From positions 496,001 to 560,000 of the forward strand of contig CALTBR010000003.1 in NCBI GenBank assembly GCA_943842425.1: a stretch of DNA of 64,000 nt, written 5' to 3'. Made by a program: the position numbers and the translations under genes. Below, one piece after another: positions 25,354-34,921 of this stretch (positions within the stretch are counted from its first letter, which is position 1; each line of letters starts with the position of its first letter). Under the pieces are notes generated by a model. That model made no database searches, had not been told where the DNA came from, and worked only from the letters and a program-made list of their open reading frames with translations. Source of the stretch: UBA974 sp002292405. GTDB taxonomy: Bacteria > Bacteroidota > Bacteroidia > Flavobacteriales_D > Sanyastnellaceae.

Positions 25354-26568
25354 TCAAATATTCTGAAGACGCTTTTGACGGCGGTTAATGTTTGCTTGAA
25401 GAACGTAGTGATCAATCATTGGCGCCATTACATTCATAAATAGAACGGCCATCATTACTCCCTCAGGATAAGCTGGATTGAAGACCCTGATCATAATTGA
25501 CAAAAATCCACCAAGAAAACCGTAGATAATCTTACCAGTGTTCGTAGATGCAGCTGTAACAGGATCCGTTGCCATGAACACCATACCGAACATAAAACCA
25601 CCTATCACGATTTGGTGTAAAGGAGCAAGAGTCATGAATGCATTCATTCCCATAAGGTTGAATAGGAATCCCATAAACAGTCCCCCCACGAGGAACGAGG
25701 CCATGATGCGAAGACTCCCAATTCCAGTAGCAATAAGAATGACTGCTCCGATCAGAATTGCGATCACTGAAGTCTCACCTATTGAGCCTGGAATGTTACC
25801 TACAATACAGTTGTGAAGTGAGAACATCCCTCCGTCTGCGAACATCCCCATAATGCCTTGGACTGCGGGGGTGTCAATGACTTTCCCTACTGTTCCTGCC
25901 AGATGCCCGAGAGCAGTAGCTCCTGTGTGACCATCCACCAACAGATCAGCCCCTTTACTCGATGCAACATCGTGAATCCAAATCTCACCTGACATCTGTT
26001 TCGGGTAAGCGAAGAAGAGGAAAGCTCTTGCAGTAAGAGCAACGTTTACAATGTTCATTCCTGTACCACCGAAAACTTCCTTTCCGATAATTACAGCGAA
26101 AGCAACAGCTACAGCAACCATCCAAAGAGGCACATCTACCGGCATAACCAGTGGAATGAGCATTCCTGAAACAAGGAAACCTTCGTTAATTCCGTGACCG
26201 CGTTTGGCAGCAAAGTAAAATTCAATTCCAAGTCCGACTCCGTAGCTTACTACAATTAGCGGAATAACTTTCATTGCTCCGACCAACATTTTTTCTAACA
26301 GATCGGCCTCTTGACCTATGCTTGCGAAGTATTGGTCTCCGATATTCCATGTTCCAAAAAGGAGAGCTGGAATAAGAGCCACAATAACTGTAAACATTGT
26401 ACGCTTCAGGTCGATACCATCTCGAATATGTGAACCTGATTTGGTTACGTGACCTGGAGTAAATGTAAATGTCTCAAGTGAATCGAACACCACCCAAAAT
26501 TTCGACAACTTTCCTCCTTCCTCGAAATGAGGTTTGACAGATTCAATGAGTTTATGAAGTGCTTTCAT
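25354..26568 (-). CDS. nqrB: Na+-NQR subunit B
   Basis: Largest membrane subunit of Na+-NQR; binds covalent FMN and riboflavin and carries out sodium-coupled electron transfer to quinone. 404 residues, about ten helices. The flavinylation site is DGHTGATALG (Thr about 216), matching the usual (S/T)GAT. Other features: GTGMNIVNVALTARAFLFFAYP and ATDPVTAASTNTGKI. It follows nqrA by 2 bp and precedes nqrC by 1 bp. Intact. Confidence 0.98.
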   Translation of the reverse strand: MKALHKLIESVKPHFEEGGKLSKFWVVFDSLETFTFTPGHVTKSGSHIRDGIDLKRTMFTVIVALIPALLFGTWNIGDQYFASIGQEADLLEKMLVGAMKVIPLIVVSYGVGLGIEFYFAAKRGHGINEGFLVSGMLIPLVMPVDVPLWMVAVAVAFAVIIGKEVFGGTGMNIVNVALTARAFLFFAYPKQMSGEIWIHDVASSKGADLLVDGHTGATALGHLAGTVGKVIDTPAVQGIMGMFADGGMFSLHNCIVGNIPGSIGETSVIAILIGAVILIATGIGSLRIMASFLVGGLFMGFLFNLMGMNAFMTLAPLHQIVIGGFMFGMVFMATDPVTAASTNTGKIIYGFLGGFLSIMIRVFNPAYPEGVMMAVLFMNVMAPMIDHYVLQANINRRQKRLQNI

Positions 26569-26570
26569 GA

Positions 26571-27938
26571 TTAACCGAGTTCGTTTCTTAGGTTATCTAA
26601 TCCTTCGCGTACAAGTTTCTGTACTGGTATCTTAGAAGTACATCCATACTCACAAAGAGCGAAGTCTTCAGGTGCAACTTCGTAGATGCCAAGTTTCTCC
26701 ATAGAGTCTATATCATTTACGATAATTGACTTGATGAGATGCTGAGGATAGATATCCATGGGAAATACTTTTTCATATTCGCCAGTAACAACAAAGGCTC
26801 TCTCCTCTCCTCCCATATTCGTATCGAGATTCCACTCCTTACTCTTAGGCATCAACCAAGTTGGGAATGAATGATTTAAAGAAAAACGCTTTAATCCCAT
26901 ACTCAACCATCCCTCTGTAAGAAGGAATTTAGGTTCACTGCCTTCAGCAAGAAGAGCAATAGCAGAATGGAAAGCCCCGATGTAGTCGTCTTTTGAAATT
27001 TGATCTCCGGTGAGTGGACTTCCTGAAATCACTCTGACAGAATCACCATTACTCGCTGTTGCAGGCACGTTTACGATGCTAGAAACAGAAGCTCCAGCAA
27101 GGGTTTTTACGTGCTGAGGTGTGGCGCACTCAGATCCTCCGACTGCCACAACTTTCGTTGGAATGTACTTACCTGAAGAGAGCATCGCCCCTAGGTTTGA
27201 AACGTCTTGGTAAGCTATAGTCCAAACCACCTCTCCCTTACTCAAAGGAGCTGTATGATGAAGCTGAATCCCAACATTACCAGATGGGTGAGGACCTTCA
27301 AATTCAGTTATTTCACAGTTTCTAACTCCAGCAAGTGTAGCGTCTGAGTTTTTAATTCCTAAATGCACACCTCTCACACCAGCTAATTTCGCCAGTGCAT
27401 CGATTCCATTCTGGAAATCTGACATTCTGCCTTCTAAAGCAATAGAGGTAGAAGCTGCTAAAGGCGAAGAATCAAATCCACTTACGTGAATAGATCTTGG
27501 AGAGTCTTCTGGATTTGCGATAATATCGAATGGACGTTGACGGAAATAGGGGAACATCCCGCCTTCTAAAACGCGAGATAAAATCGCGTTCTTTTCAGAT
27601 TTATCCACATCTAAAACACCAAAATCTCTATATATGTTGTTTTCTGACGCTTCAATTTCAACGGCAAGAATGCGTCTTTTCGCTCCTCTAACGATTTCCT
27701 TAACAGTTCCAGCAACGGGGCTGAGAAACTGCACTACAGGCGTTTTCTTATCGTAAAAAATACAAGTACCAGCTTCAACTTTGTCGCCTATGCGAACACA
27801 GAGCTTAGGTATAACACCTGTAAAATCAGGCGGTTTGACAGCATACATGCTCGCAGATGGAGCAGATGTTACTGAGTCTGCAGGGCGACCACACAGTCGA
27901 ATGTCGACACCTTTTTTAATCCGTTGTTTACGGCTCAT
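26571..27938 (-). CDS. nqrA: Na+-NQR subunit A
   Basis: Peripheral cytoplasmic subunit of Na+-NQR with a barrel-sandwich N-terminal domain and quinone-binding function. 455 residues. Visible: KKGVDIRLCGRPAD at the N-terminus, KPPDFTGVIPKLCVRIGDKVEAG (split by the family's lipoyl-like fold), and the C-terminal CEYGCTSKIPVQ with a conserved Cys pair. First gene of nqrABCDEF-apbE. Its promoter box TATCTTTG lies 28 bases upstream in the 101-bp region shared with the divergent T9SS plug-domain gene. Confidence 0.97.
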   Translation of the reverse strand: MSRKQRIKKGVDIRLCGRPADSVTSAPSASMYAVKPPDFTGVIPKLCVRIGDKVEAGTCIFYDKKTPVVQFLSPVAGTVKEIVRGAKRRILAVEIEASENNIYRDFGVLDVDKSEKNAILSRVLEGGMFPYFRQRPFDIIANPEDSPRSIHVSGFDSSPLAASTSIALEGRMSDFQNGIDALAKLAGVRGVHLGIKNSDATLAGVRNCEITEFEGPHPSGNVGIQLHHTAPLSKGEVVWTIAYQDVSNLGAMLSSGKYIPTKVVAVGGSECATPQHVKTLAGASVSSIVNVPATASNGDSVRVISGSPLTGDQISKDDYIGAFHSAIALLAEGSEPKFLLTEGWLSMGLKRFSLNHSFPTWLMPKSKEWNLDTNMGGEERAFVVTGEYEKVFPMDIYPQHLIKSIIVNDIDSMEKLGIYEVAPEDFALCEYGCTSKIPVQKLVREGLDNLRNELG

Positions 27939-27966
27939 TCCATTAGAATTGATTCAATTCGGGGCG

Positions 27967-27974
27967 CAAAGATA
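27967..27974 (-). promoter_or_regulatory. -7 box TATCTTTG of the nqr operon
   Basis: Minus-strand TATCTTTG matches the consensus and lies 28 bases before the nqrA ATG, giving a leader of roughly 20-25 nt. The -33 region is weak. prfC has its box at the same 28-base distance. Confidence 0.65.
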
Positions 27975-28027
27975 ATGCCCTTCGTCTTGAATTTATAGTC
28001 TGTTGTCAAAACATAAGTTCGAGTTAC

Positions 28028-28035
28028 GAACTTTG
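28028..28035 (+). promoter_or_regulatory. -7-like box GAACTTTG, 4 nt before plug-domain gene ATG
   Basis: GAACTTTG differs from TAnnTTTG at one base; it is followed by GACT and the ATG at 28040. A TTG at 28003-28005 lies 22 bp upstream, close to the expected -33 spacing. Confidence 0.4.
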
Positions 28036-28039
28036 GACT

Positions 28040-29308
28040 ATGAGTTATTATAAAAACAGCAGCATCACAGCCATAATTATTTTTTTTTCTTCTGTGAATG
28101 TATGGTCTCAATTCGTGGGCTTGAATAAAACATCAATAGGCCTTGCATCCGTGACCCTACACCCTAAAGACTTAGCCATATCTCCCCCGTTCGTGCCACT
28201 CCAAGGAGGAGTTCTAACACTTGGCTTTGACGACTTGAGAGCTGACTACACAACATATTATGTCCGCGTCAAACACTGTACTCACGATTGGTGGTACAGC
28301 GACTTGCATCCAAGCGAATACATAGACGGATTTTTCGATGTGGTTCTAGATGAGATGGAGGACAGTTTCGGAACCAAAGTGAATTACACCCACTATACAA
28401 CAGACATTCCGCGAGATGATATGATACTTACGCGCAGTGGCAATTATGTTTTAGAAGTTTTCACACCCGAAAACCCAGATGAGATTGTTATTTCAAGACG
28501 ATTTGTACTATTCGAAGACCTTTGCTCTGTTGAAGCCGAGGTTCGAGAACCTGCAGATGTAGCCCTTCGCAGAACTCACCAAGACATAAATTTTGTGGTT
28601 AATGAGGACAATTACAGCTTCATCGATCCTTACAGCCACTTGTATACCACTGTTCTTCAAAATGCGCGTTGGGACAACTCCCTAAGCGACCTTCCTCCAA
28701 AGTTTATAAAAGGCAAAGAAATTGAATTTACTCAGGTTGGATATGTTTTTCCAGGGGGAAACTCATATCGATTCGCCGACCTTAAAAGTTTGAGCTATAC
28801 CGCTAGAGGAATAGCGGGGATCTCTGAGGGAGACTTAACATTCCACCACCTTCTCGAAGCCAGCCCAAGAAGAACATACACCTACTACTCGTCACAGCCA
28901 GACATCAACGGAGCTTTTGTAATCTCTAACGACAGATATGAAATACATACAGGAAGTGATTATACGATGACTCATTTCCAACTACCCATGCCCTATGAAT
29001 TGCACGGCAGACAGGTCTACATTTTCGGTGAACTAAGTAACGGAAAATATCTACCAACACATAGGATGAAGTGGAACAATGCAAAATCTGCTTATGAATC
29101 TAAGCTTCTTTTAAAACAGGGATACTACAACTTCATTTATCTCGTTAAAGACGCTAACGCACAAGAAAGCGAAATAGGAATGACGGCTGACATAGAAGGC
29201 AACCACTTTGCAACAGACAACCTCTACACTGTTTTTGTATACTACGCGGACTTTGAAGGTTACGATAGAGTTGTCGGATTTGCACAGTGGAATAACAATC
29301 CTCATTAA
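28040..29308 (+). CDS. T9SS plug-domain protein (DUF5103 family)
   Basis: 422-residue secreted protein of the DUF5103 family, now recognised as the plug of the type IX secretion translocon (partner of SprA/Sov). N-terminal hydrophobic signal (about 7-22, ending VWSQF). Family marks include PLQGGVLTLGFDDLRADYTTYYVRV-type early strand, CTHDWWYSDLHPSEYIDGF and the C-terminal IYLVKDANAQESEIGMTADIEGNHFATDN. The role is by family, not shown here. It diverges from nqrA and is followed 3 bp later by an SDR gene. Consistent with a T9SS-using organism, as the lectin protein at 34922 shows. Confidence 0.85.
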   Translation: MSYYKNSSITAIIIFFSSVNVWSQFVGLNKTSIGLASVTLHPKDLAISPPFVPLQGGVLTLGFDDLRADYTTYYVRVKHCTHDWWYSDLHPSEYIDGFFDVVLDEMEDSFGTKVNYTHYTTDIPRDDMILTRSGNYVLEVFTPENPDEIVISRRFVLFEDLCSVEAEVREPADVALRRTHQDINFVVNEDNYSFIDPYSHLYTTVLQNARWDNSLSDLPPKFIKGKEIEFTQVGYVFPGGNSYRFADLKSLSYTARGIAGISEGDLTFHHLLEASPRRTYTYYSSQPDINGAFVISNDRYEIHTGSDYTMTHFQLPMPYELHGRQVYIFGELSNGKYLPTHRMKWNNAKSAYESKLLLKQGYYNFIYLVKDANAQESEIGMTADIEGNHFATDNLYTVFVYYADFEGYDRVVGFAQWNNNPH

Positions 29309-29310
29309 TC

Positions 29311-30036
29311 ATGAAAAAACCATATACAGTTTTTATCACAGGAGCTTCAGAAGGAATTGGAGCTAGTATAGCCAAGACTTTATGTAGTCATGGTCTCAAT
29401 GTTTTTGCTTTTGCTAGAAGAGAGGCCAACCTACATGATTTAAAAAAATCATGCTCAAATATGAGTGGAAACTTAGATTTTTTTGCTGGTGACGTTACCT
29501 CTAACGATGACTTACAAAAAGCCAGCAATTTATGCTTATCTAGATTTGGCAATCTAGATATATTAATACCTAACGCAGGGATAGGGTTTTTCAACCCACT
29601 TCATAAGGGAAGTATGAAAGAGTGGGAGTTAATGGTAGATGTAAATGTGACAGGTGTGCTGAGAACGATCCACACTACCCTTCCTCACCTTGTAAAATCA
29701 GAAGGACACATCATAAATATAGGGTCGGTGGCCGCACGCAACATATTCCCTAATTCTGGGGTTTACTGTGCTACAAAACATGCAGTTTTGGCCATCAGCG
29801 AATCCTTAAAAATAGAGTTTGCAGATTGCTTGGCAATAACAACTATAAATCCTGGGTCAGTAGACACAGCATTTATAGAAAATACGAACAACGAAGAACT
29901 TAAAGCAAAGTACAAACCAACCTTCGCCTCGGGCATGGATCCTGAATTTATTGCAAAAGCCGTATTACAAGCAATCGAAGCAAATGGAAGTGGCATTTAC
30001 AGTGAGATTACACTAAGACCAGACCGCAGAAAATAG
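29311..30036 (+). CDS. Short-chain dehydrogenase/reductase
   Basis: Cytoplasmic NAD(P)-dependent oxidoreductase of the classical SDR family. 241 residues. Nucleotide motif TGASEGIGASI (about 10-20), NAGIGFF (about 89-95), catalytic Ser in NIGSVAAR (about 139) and YCATKH with Tyr and Lys (about 152-157). Substrate unknown. It begins 3 bp after the plug-domain gene and ends 40 bp before prfC, which has its own promoter. Confidence 0.92.
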   Translation: MKKPYTVFITGASEGIGASIAKTLCSHGLNVFAFARREANLHDLKKSCSNMSGNLDFFAGDVTSNDDLQKASNLCLSRFGNLDILIPNAGIGFFNPLHKGSMKEWELMVDVNVTGVLRTIHTTLPHLVKSEGHIINIGSVAARNIFPNSGVYCATKHAVLAISESLKIEFADCLAITTINPGSVDTAFIENTNNEELKAKYKPTFASGMDPEFIAKAVLQAIEANGSGIYSEITLRPDRRK

Positions 30037-30039
30037 CCG

Positions 30040-30047
30040 TACTTTTG
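30040..30047 (+). promoter_or_regulatory. -7 box TACTTTTG of prfC
   Basis: TACTTTTG matches TAnnTTTG, 28 bases before the prfC ATG at 30076 and just after the SDR stop. Normal leader length. Confidence 0.6.
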
Positions 30048-30075
30048 CACTGCTATTTGCACTTGAAACACCCCT

Positions 30076-31671
30076 ATGCCCACTATAAAAGACGAAATTT
30101 CTAAGAGGCGAACATTCGCCATTATTTCTCACCCTGACGCGGGAAAGACCACTTTGACTGAGAAATTCCTTCTTTTCGGAGGGGCGATTAAGACTGCGGG
30201 AGCTGTGAAAAACAATAAAATCACAAAGACAGCTGCATCTGACTTTATGGAGATAGAAAGACAGAGGGGTATTTCTGTAGCAACGTCTGTAATGGCGTTC
30301 CACTACAAGGACATGCTCATAAACCTACTTGACACGCCTGGTCACAGAGATTTTGCTGAGGACACTTATAGGACTCTCACGGCTGTCGATAGCGTTATTC
30401 TAGTAATAGACTGTGTTAAGGGCGTGGAAGCCCAAACTGAGCGACTTATGGAAGTTTGCCGCATGCGCAAAACTCCAGTGATCGTATTCGTAAACAAGAT
30501 GGACCTTGAGGGACAAGACCCTTTTGATTTGCTGGATGAATTGGAGGAAAAACTTGGGATACAAGTGAGGCCTTTGAGTTGGCCTATCAGCGGAGGAGCA
30601 ACATTTCAAGGAGTTTACAACCTATACGACCACAACGTAAGATTATTCCAGGCTGATAAGACGAAGATGGCTGAAGAGGTTTTTGCCATTAAAGATCTTG
30701 CAGACGAAACCCTCGATACTCTTGTAGGTGAGCATGCAGACCAACTCCGAGAGGACGTCGAACTCATAGATGGAGTATATGACGAGTGGAATCCGCAACC
30801 CTATTTAGACGCAAATGTAGCACCCGTATTTTTCGGCAGTGCGGTAAATAATTTCGGGATACAGGAAATGTTAGATACATTCATAAAAATCGCACCTGAC
30901 CCAAGCCCCATTGAAACTAGCACAAGAACTGTACGTCCTGAAGAAGAGAAACTTACAGGCTTTATCTTCAAGATACACGCGAACATAGACCCAAAGCACA
31001 GAGACAGGATTGCATTCATGAGAATATGCTCTGGGAAGTTCCAGCGAAATACCTTTTACAAACACACTAGGCTAGGAAAAAAACTCAAGTTTGCGAACCC
31101 AGTAACCTTCCTCGCGAAGGAAAAAAGCCTTGTTGAAGAAGCTTGGCCCGGTGATGTTGTGGGTCTTTACGATACGGGGAACTTTAAGATTGGAGACACT
31201 CTCACTGAAGGTGAGAATTTACAGTTCCGAGGCATCCCAAGCTTCAGCCCTGAGATCTTTAAGGAACTCGTGAACAAGGATCCTATGAAGAGCAAACAGC
31301 TAGAAAAAGGGATTAAACAGCTCACAGACGAGGGTGTAGCCCAACTCTTTATTCGCGAAGCTGGAAAAAGGAAAATCGTTGGAACAGTAGGGGAGCTTCA
31401 ATTCGAGGTGATTCAATACAGATTAGAACACGAGTATGGTGCCAAATGTGAATTCCAACCCAAACCTTATCACAAGGCGTGTTGGTTGGTTTCTGAAAAC
31501 GAAGAAAGCCTCGGAGAGTTCAGACGTATAAAGTCTAGCGACATCGTCCGTGACAAAGATGACAACGAAGTTTACCTAGCTCCTTCTCCTTTCCTTTTGC
31601 AGATGGAAATGAATAACTTTCCGGAAATAACCTTCCACGTTACCAGTGAGTTTAAAACGGAACAGGTTTAA
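30076..31671 (+). CDS. prfC: Peptide chain release factor 3
   Basis: Translational GTPase that removes RF1/RF2 from the ribosome after termination. 531 residues. G1 SHPDAGKTTLTEKFLLFGGA (about 15-34), switch region RQRGISVATSVMAF, G3 DTPGHRDFAEDTYR, G4 NKMDL (about 143-147). Domain II and III follow with the conserved VGTVGELQFEVIQYRLEHEYG stretch in two parts near 435-455. Intact. Followed 9 bp later by a secreted CarboxypepD-like protein that is probably unrelated in function. Confidence 0.97.
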   Translation: MPTIKDEISKRRTFAIISHPDAGKTTLTEKFLLFGGAIKTAGAVKNNKITKTAASDFMEIERQRGISVATSVMAFHYKDMLINLLDTPGHRDFAEDTYRTLTAVDSVILVIDCVKGVEAQTERLMEVCRMRKTPVIVFVNKMDLEGQDPFDLLDELEEKLGIQVRPLSWPISGGATFQGVYNLYDHNVRLFQADKTKMAEEVFAIKDLADETLDTLVGEHADQLREDVELIDGVYDEWNPQPYLDANVAPVFFGSAVNNFGIQEMLDTFIKIAPDPSPIETSTRTVRPEEEKLTGFIFKIHANIDPKHRDRIAFMRICSGKFQRNTFYKHTRLGKKLKFANPVTFLAKEKSLVEEAWPGDVVGLYDTGNFKIGDTLTEGENLQFRGIPSFSPEIFKELVNKDPMKSKQLEKGIKQLTDEGVAQLFIREAGKRKIVGTVGELQFEVIQYRLEHEYGAKCEFQPKPYHKACWLVSENEESLGEFRRIKSSDIVRDKDDNEVYLAPSPFLLQMEMNNFPEITFHVTSEFKTEQV

Positions 31672-31680
31672 ATTAAACAC

Positions 31681-32337
31681 ATGATGACCCTCAAGCAAAA
31701 GGCTACATATTTCATTACTTTAGGTTTTTTCCTGCTAGGACTTAACCTTACAGCCCAAACTGACACTACCGGCGTTGCCCAAGAAGTCGTTCAAGTTAGT
31801 GGCCTCGTAGTTACAGGCGACTCACTAATGCCACTTCCTTTTGCGACAGTATTTCGCATAAGAGACTCAAGGGGAACGATGACGGACGCCGGAGGTTTTT
31901 TCTCAATCCCAGTTCTAGAGGGTGACACTCTTCGATTTTCAAGTACTGGATATATCCCTAGAGATGTAATCATCCCCAACGGAGGCAATAAAAACAGAAT
32001 CAGCCTAGTCCAACCTATGGGCAGAGACACCGTAATGGTGAACGAAGCATACATCTACCCTTGGCCTTCAAGAGAGACCTTTAAAAGAGAGTTTATGGCT
32101 CTAGGTCTTGATGAAAACACTTTCAACATAGGCCAACAAGCAATCGACCCATTCGATATCTACGACAGACTGATAGACGTGGGGCTTGACGGGCAGGCAG
32201 CATCCTCCTTAGAGCTAAGACAAATGTCCTTAGAGTACGCAACAGCAGGATCTATACAGACTACCAACCTACTCAATCCTGTAGCTTGGGCTCAATTTCT
32301 TCGGGCTTTGAAAAATGGCGATCTCGGAAAAGATTGA
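31681..32337 (+). CDS. Secreted protein with carboxypeptidase-like regulatory domain
   Basis: 218 residues with a signal peptide (hydrophobic about 9-22, cut after LTAQ). A CarboxypepD_reg-like beta sandwich covers about 38-105 (VSGLVVTGDSLMPLPFATV, GGFFSIPVLEGDTLRFSSTGY), the domain often at the front of TonB-dependent receptors. The remainder, with FKREFMALGLDENTFNIG, is alpha-helical and of unknown function. It lies 7 bp before a TonB-dependent receptor, so it may be an accessory of it. No transport barrel of its own. Function not assigned. Confidence 0.8.
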   Translation: MMTLKQKATYFITLGFFLLGLNLTAQTDTTGVAQEVVQVSGLVVTGDSLMPLPFATVFRIRDSRGTMTDAGGFFSIPVLEGDTLRFSSTGYIPRDVIIPNGGNKNRISLVQPMGRDTVMVNEAYIYPWPSRETFKREFMALGLDENTFNIGQQAIDPFDIYDRLIDVGLDGQAASSLELRQMSLEYATAGSIQTTNLLNPVAWAQFLRALKNGDLGKD

Positions 32338-32344
32338 TTTTTAG

Positions 32345-34918
32345 ATGAAAGTGCTTAAGAACATATCCATTATTTTGTGCACTTTATTTTGCTGGGCTGG
32401 AGTTTCAAATACATTGTTTTCTCAAGAAAGCACTACTGAATACGTCGTAACTGGGTACATTAAAGGAAGCGAGGGAGAGCAACTGCCGGGAGCGTCTTTA
32501 GTAGCACTGCAAAATTCCAGACTCGGAGTATCTACAGATAATCTCGGATTTTACAGACTTACCCTGCCCTCATCCGGACCTTGGACTTTAAGATGCTCTA
32601 TGACTGGATACACTTTAAAGGAAATAAAGCTTGATTTCGGAAATAAAACAACACTTAACCTTCAGATTACGCTAGAAAGCACAGTACACGTAGGTGTAGC
32701 GGAAGTCTCGGAACAAGGAAGAAAAAACGTGTCAATTCAGAGAATAGACCCTAGGATTGCAAATCGCATCCCTTCACCTCGAGGTACTGTGGAAGACGCT
32801 CTACTGCAAGCACCGGTAAACTTCACATCTGAGCTTTCGAGTGCGTATAATGTTCGGGGAGGAAGCTTTGACGAAAACTTGGTTTACGTAAACGACATTG
32901 AAGTATACAGACCGTTTCTTGTTAGAAATGGACAACAAGAAGGGTTAAGCTTCCCTAACCCTGATATGGTACAGAGGATAAGATTCAGCGCTGGCGGATT
33001 CGAAAGTAAATATGGCGATAAGCTAAGCTCAGTACTTGACATACACTATCGAAAACCCACGAAACGAAAAACTCAGGTTACAGCGAGCTTGCTCGGTGGG
33101 CAAATACAACACGACGGATTAACCTCAAATGGGAAAGTTCGTGTAAATTCAGGCTTTCGATATAGAAACAACTCATATATCCTAGGAACCCTTGACGAAA
33201 CTGGCGAATACAGTCCAACTTACCTAGACGCTCAGACTTACATTACCTGGGATCCTGACGGATATGGACCGTGGGAAATTCAGATATTGGGCATCTATGG
33301 ACAGAACGATTTTCAATTTATTCCACAAACGCGCGAAACAGATATCGGGACGATTAATGACGCCATTCGTTTGAAAATTTTCTTTGACGGAAAGGAAGAG
33401 ACTTCATACCAAACCGGCTTCGGAGCTCTGGCTTTCGAGCGAGTGACAGAGACTTCAAGACTGAGGTGGATCAACTCCATTTTCAGGACTGTGGAGCGCG
33501 AGTCATTCGATATATTAGGTGCATACTGGTTAGATCAATTGGAACTTGATCCTGGGTCAGATGCGTTTGGAGAGTCCGCGAACAATCTCGGTGTTGGCGG
33601 GTTTTTAAACCATGCCCGAAATCAACTTGAAGCAACTGTAGTATCCTCTGCATTAAAAGGTTCTGTAGATTTGAATAAAGGGAAGCATTATATTGATTGG
33701 GGTGTAAAAGTGACTGCTGAATCAATCAATGACGATCTCTCTGAGTGGTCATTTGTAGACAGTTCAGGCTACATATCTCCTCACCCTCAAGACAATGTGG
33801 GCTACTTAAATGAAGACGAGAGACCATTTCAGCCACTCACTTTCGATAACGTAATTCGATCAACTAACCATGTGTATTCACATAGGGTTACCGGATACTT
33901 ACAAGATACTTGGTCTATAGAACTCGAGAAAGGAACCATTCATTCTAATTTGGGAGCCCGATTCCACTTCTGGAACTTACACATCGATGACACACCTACA
34001 GATCACTCTCGCAATCACCTTGTTGGCGGCCCGAGGGCTCACGTTAGCTATACGTCGGAAAAAAAACCATTTACTATTTGGTCTTTAGCTGGAGGATATT
34101 ACTGGCAACCTCCATTCTACAGGGAGATGAGAGCTGTGGACGGATCCCTCAACCCTGATATCCTTCCACAAAAAGCAATCCACGCCGTGGCTGGAGTCGA
34201 TCACCTCTTCGAGATGTACACGCGTACATTTAAATTTGTGGGAGAAGCATATTACAAAGATTTAGATCAAATCATACCCTACGAAGTGGAGAACGTACGC
34301 CAGAGATACTACGCAGTAAACAACTCTAGCGGTTACGCTACTGGTCTAGACCTCATGCTTAATGGAGAGTTTATTGACGGCATTGAGAGCTGGATGCGAA
34401 TTAGCGCTTTGAAAACAGAGGAGGATATTGCGGACGATTTCTATACCGAACTCTACAACGATGAAGGCATCCGAATAATCCCTGGCTACACTTGGAATGA
34501 CGTAGCAGTGGATACAGTCCGTATCGAACCTGGGTTTATCGCTAGACCAAGTGACCAAAGAATCTCAGTAAGCCTACTTTTCCAAGACGAGATGCCTAAG
34601 AACCCAGATTACAAAGTACTTCTGAGCTTGTTTTTCGGGTCAGGACTTCCCTACGGCCCACCCACTATGAATCGATATGAAGACGTTCTGAGAACTCCCG
34701 CATACAGGAGAGTGGACTTAGGTTTCTCGAAAGAACTACTTACATCAGACAAATACATCGATAAAAACGGTTATATTTCGCTTGAAGTATTTAATATTCT
34801 AGGGATTAACAACACTATTAACCACACATGGATAGAGGATGTCAATGGCAGACTATACGCTATTCCAAATTTCCTTACCGGCAGAAGACTTAATCTTAAG
34901 CTTCATTTAGAGTTTTAA
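32345..34918 (+). CDS. TonB-dependent receptor with N-terminal CarboxypepD-like domain
   Basis: Outer-membrane TonB-gated transporter. 857 residues with a signal peptide (cut near LFSQ, about 27). Domain order: carboxypeptidase-like domain (about 34-115, GYIKGSEGEQLPGASLVAL), plug domain (about 140-235, with YNVRGGSFDENLVYVNDIEVY), then a beta barrel to the C-terminus ending in aromatic/charged LKLHLEF. Ligand unknown; no SusD partner follows, so it is not a standard Sus pair. It sits between a small CarboxypepD-like protein and a T9SS-exported lectin, and the three are likely one transcript (gaps 7 and 3 bp). Confidence 0.92.
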   Translation: MKVLKNISIILCTLFCWAGVSNTLFSQESTTEYVVTGYIKGSEGEQLPGASLVALQNSRLGVSTDNLGFYRLTLPSSGPWTLRCSMTGYTLKEIKLDFGNKTTLNLQITLESTVHVGVAEVSEQGRKNVSIQRIDPRIANRIPSPRGTVEDALLQAPVNFTSELSSAYNVRGGSFDENLVYVNDIEVYRPFLVRNGQQEGLSFPNPDMVQRIRFSAGGFESKYGDKLSSVLDIHYRKPTKRKTQVTASLLGGQIQHDGLTSNGKVRVNSGFRYRNNSYILGTLDETGEYSPTYLDAQTYITWDPDGYGPWEIQILGIYGQNDFQFIPQTRETDIGTINDAIRLKIFFDGKEETSYQTGFGALAFERVTETSRLRWINSIFRTVERESFDILGAYWLDQLELDPGSDAFGESANNLGVGGFLNHARNQLEATVVSSALKGSVDLNKGKHYIDWGVKVTAESINDDLSEWSFVDSSGYISPHPQDNVGYLNEDERPFQPLTFDNVIRSTNHVYSHRVTGYLQDTWSIELEKGTIHSNLGARFHFWNLHIDDTPTDHSRNHLVGGPRAHVSYTSEKKPFTIWSLAGGYYWQPPFYREMRAVDGSLNPDILPQKAIHAVAGVDHLFEMYTRTFKFVGEAYYKDLDQIIPYEVENVRQRYYAVNNSSGYATGLDLMLNGEFIDGIESWMRISALKTEEDIADDFYTELYNDEGIRIIPGYTWNDVAVDTVRIEPGFIARPSDQRISVSLLFQDEMPKNPDYKVLLSLFFGSGLPYGPPTMNRYEDVLRTPAYRRVDLGFSKELLTSDKYIDKNGYISLEVFNILGINNTINHTWIEDVNGRLYAIPNFLTGRRLNLKLHLEF

Positions 34919-34921
34919 AAA

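Noticed and set aside
25353..25415. Longer start for nqrC
   Set aside because: Would overlap nqrB by 62 bp and add residues unlike the family; ATG at 25352 sits one base after the nqrB stop.
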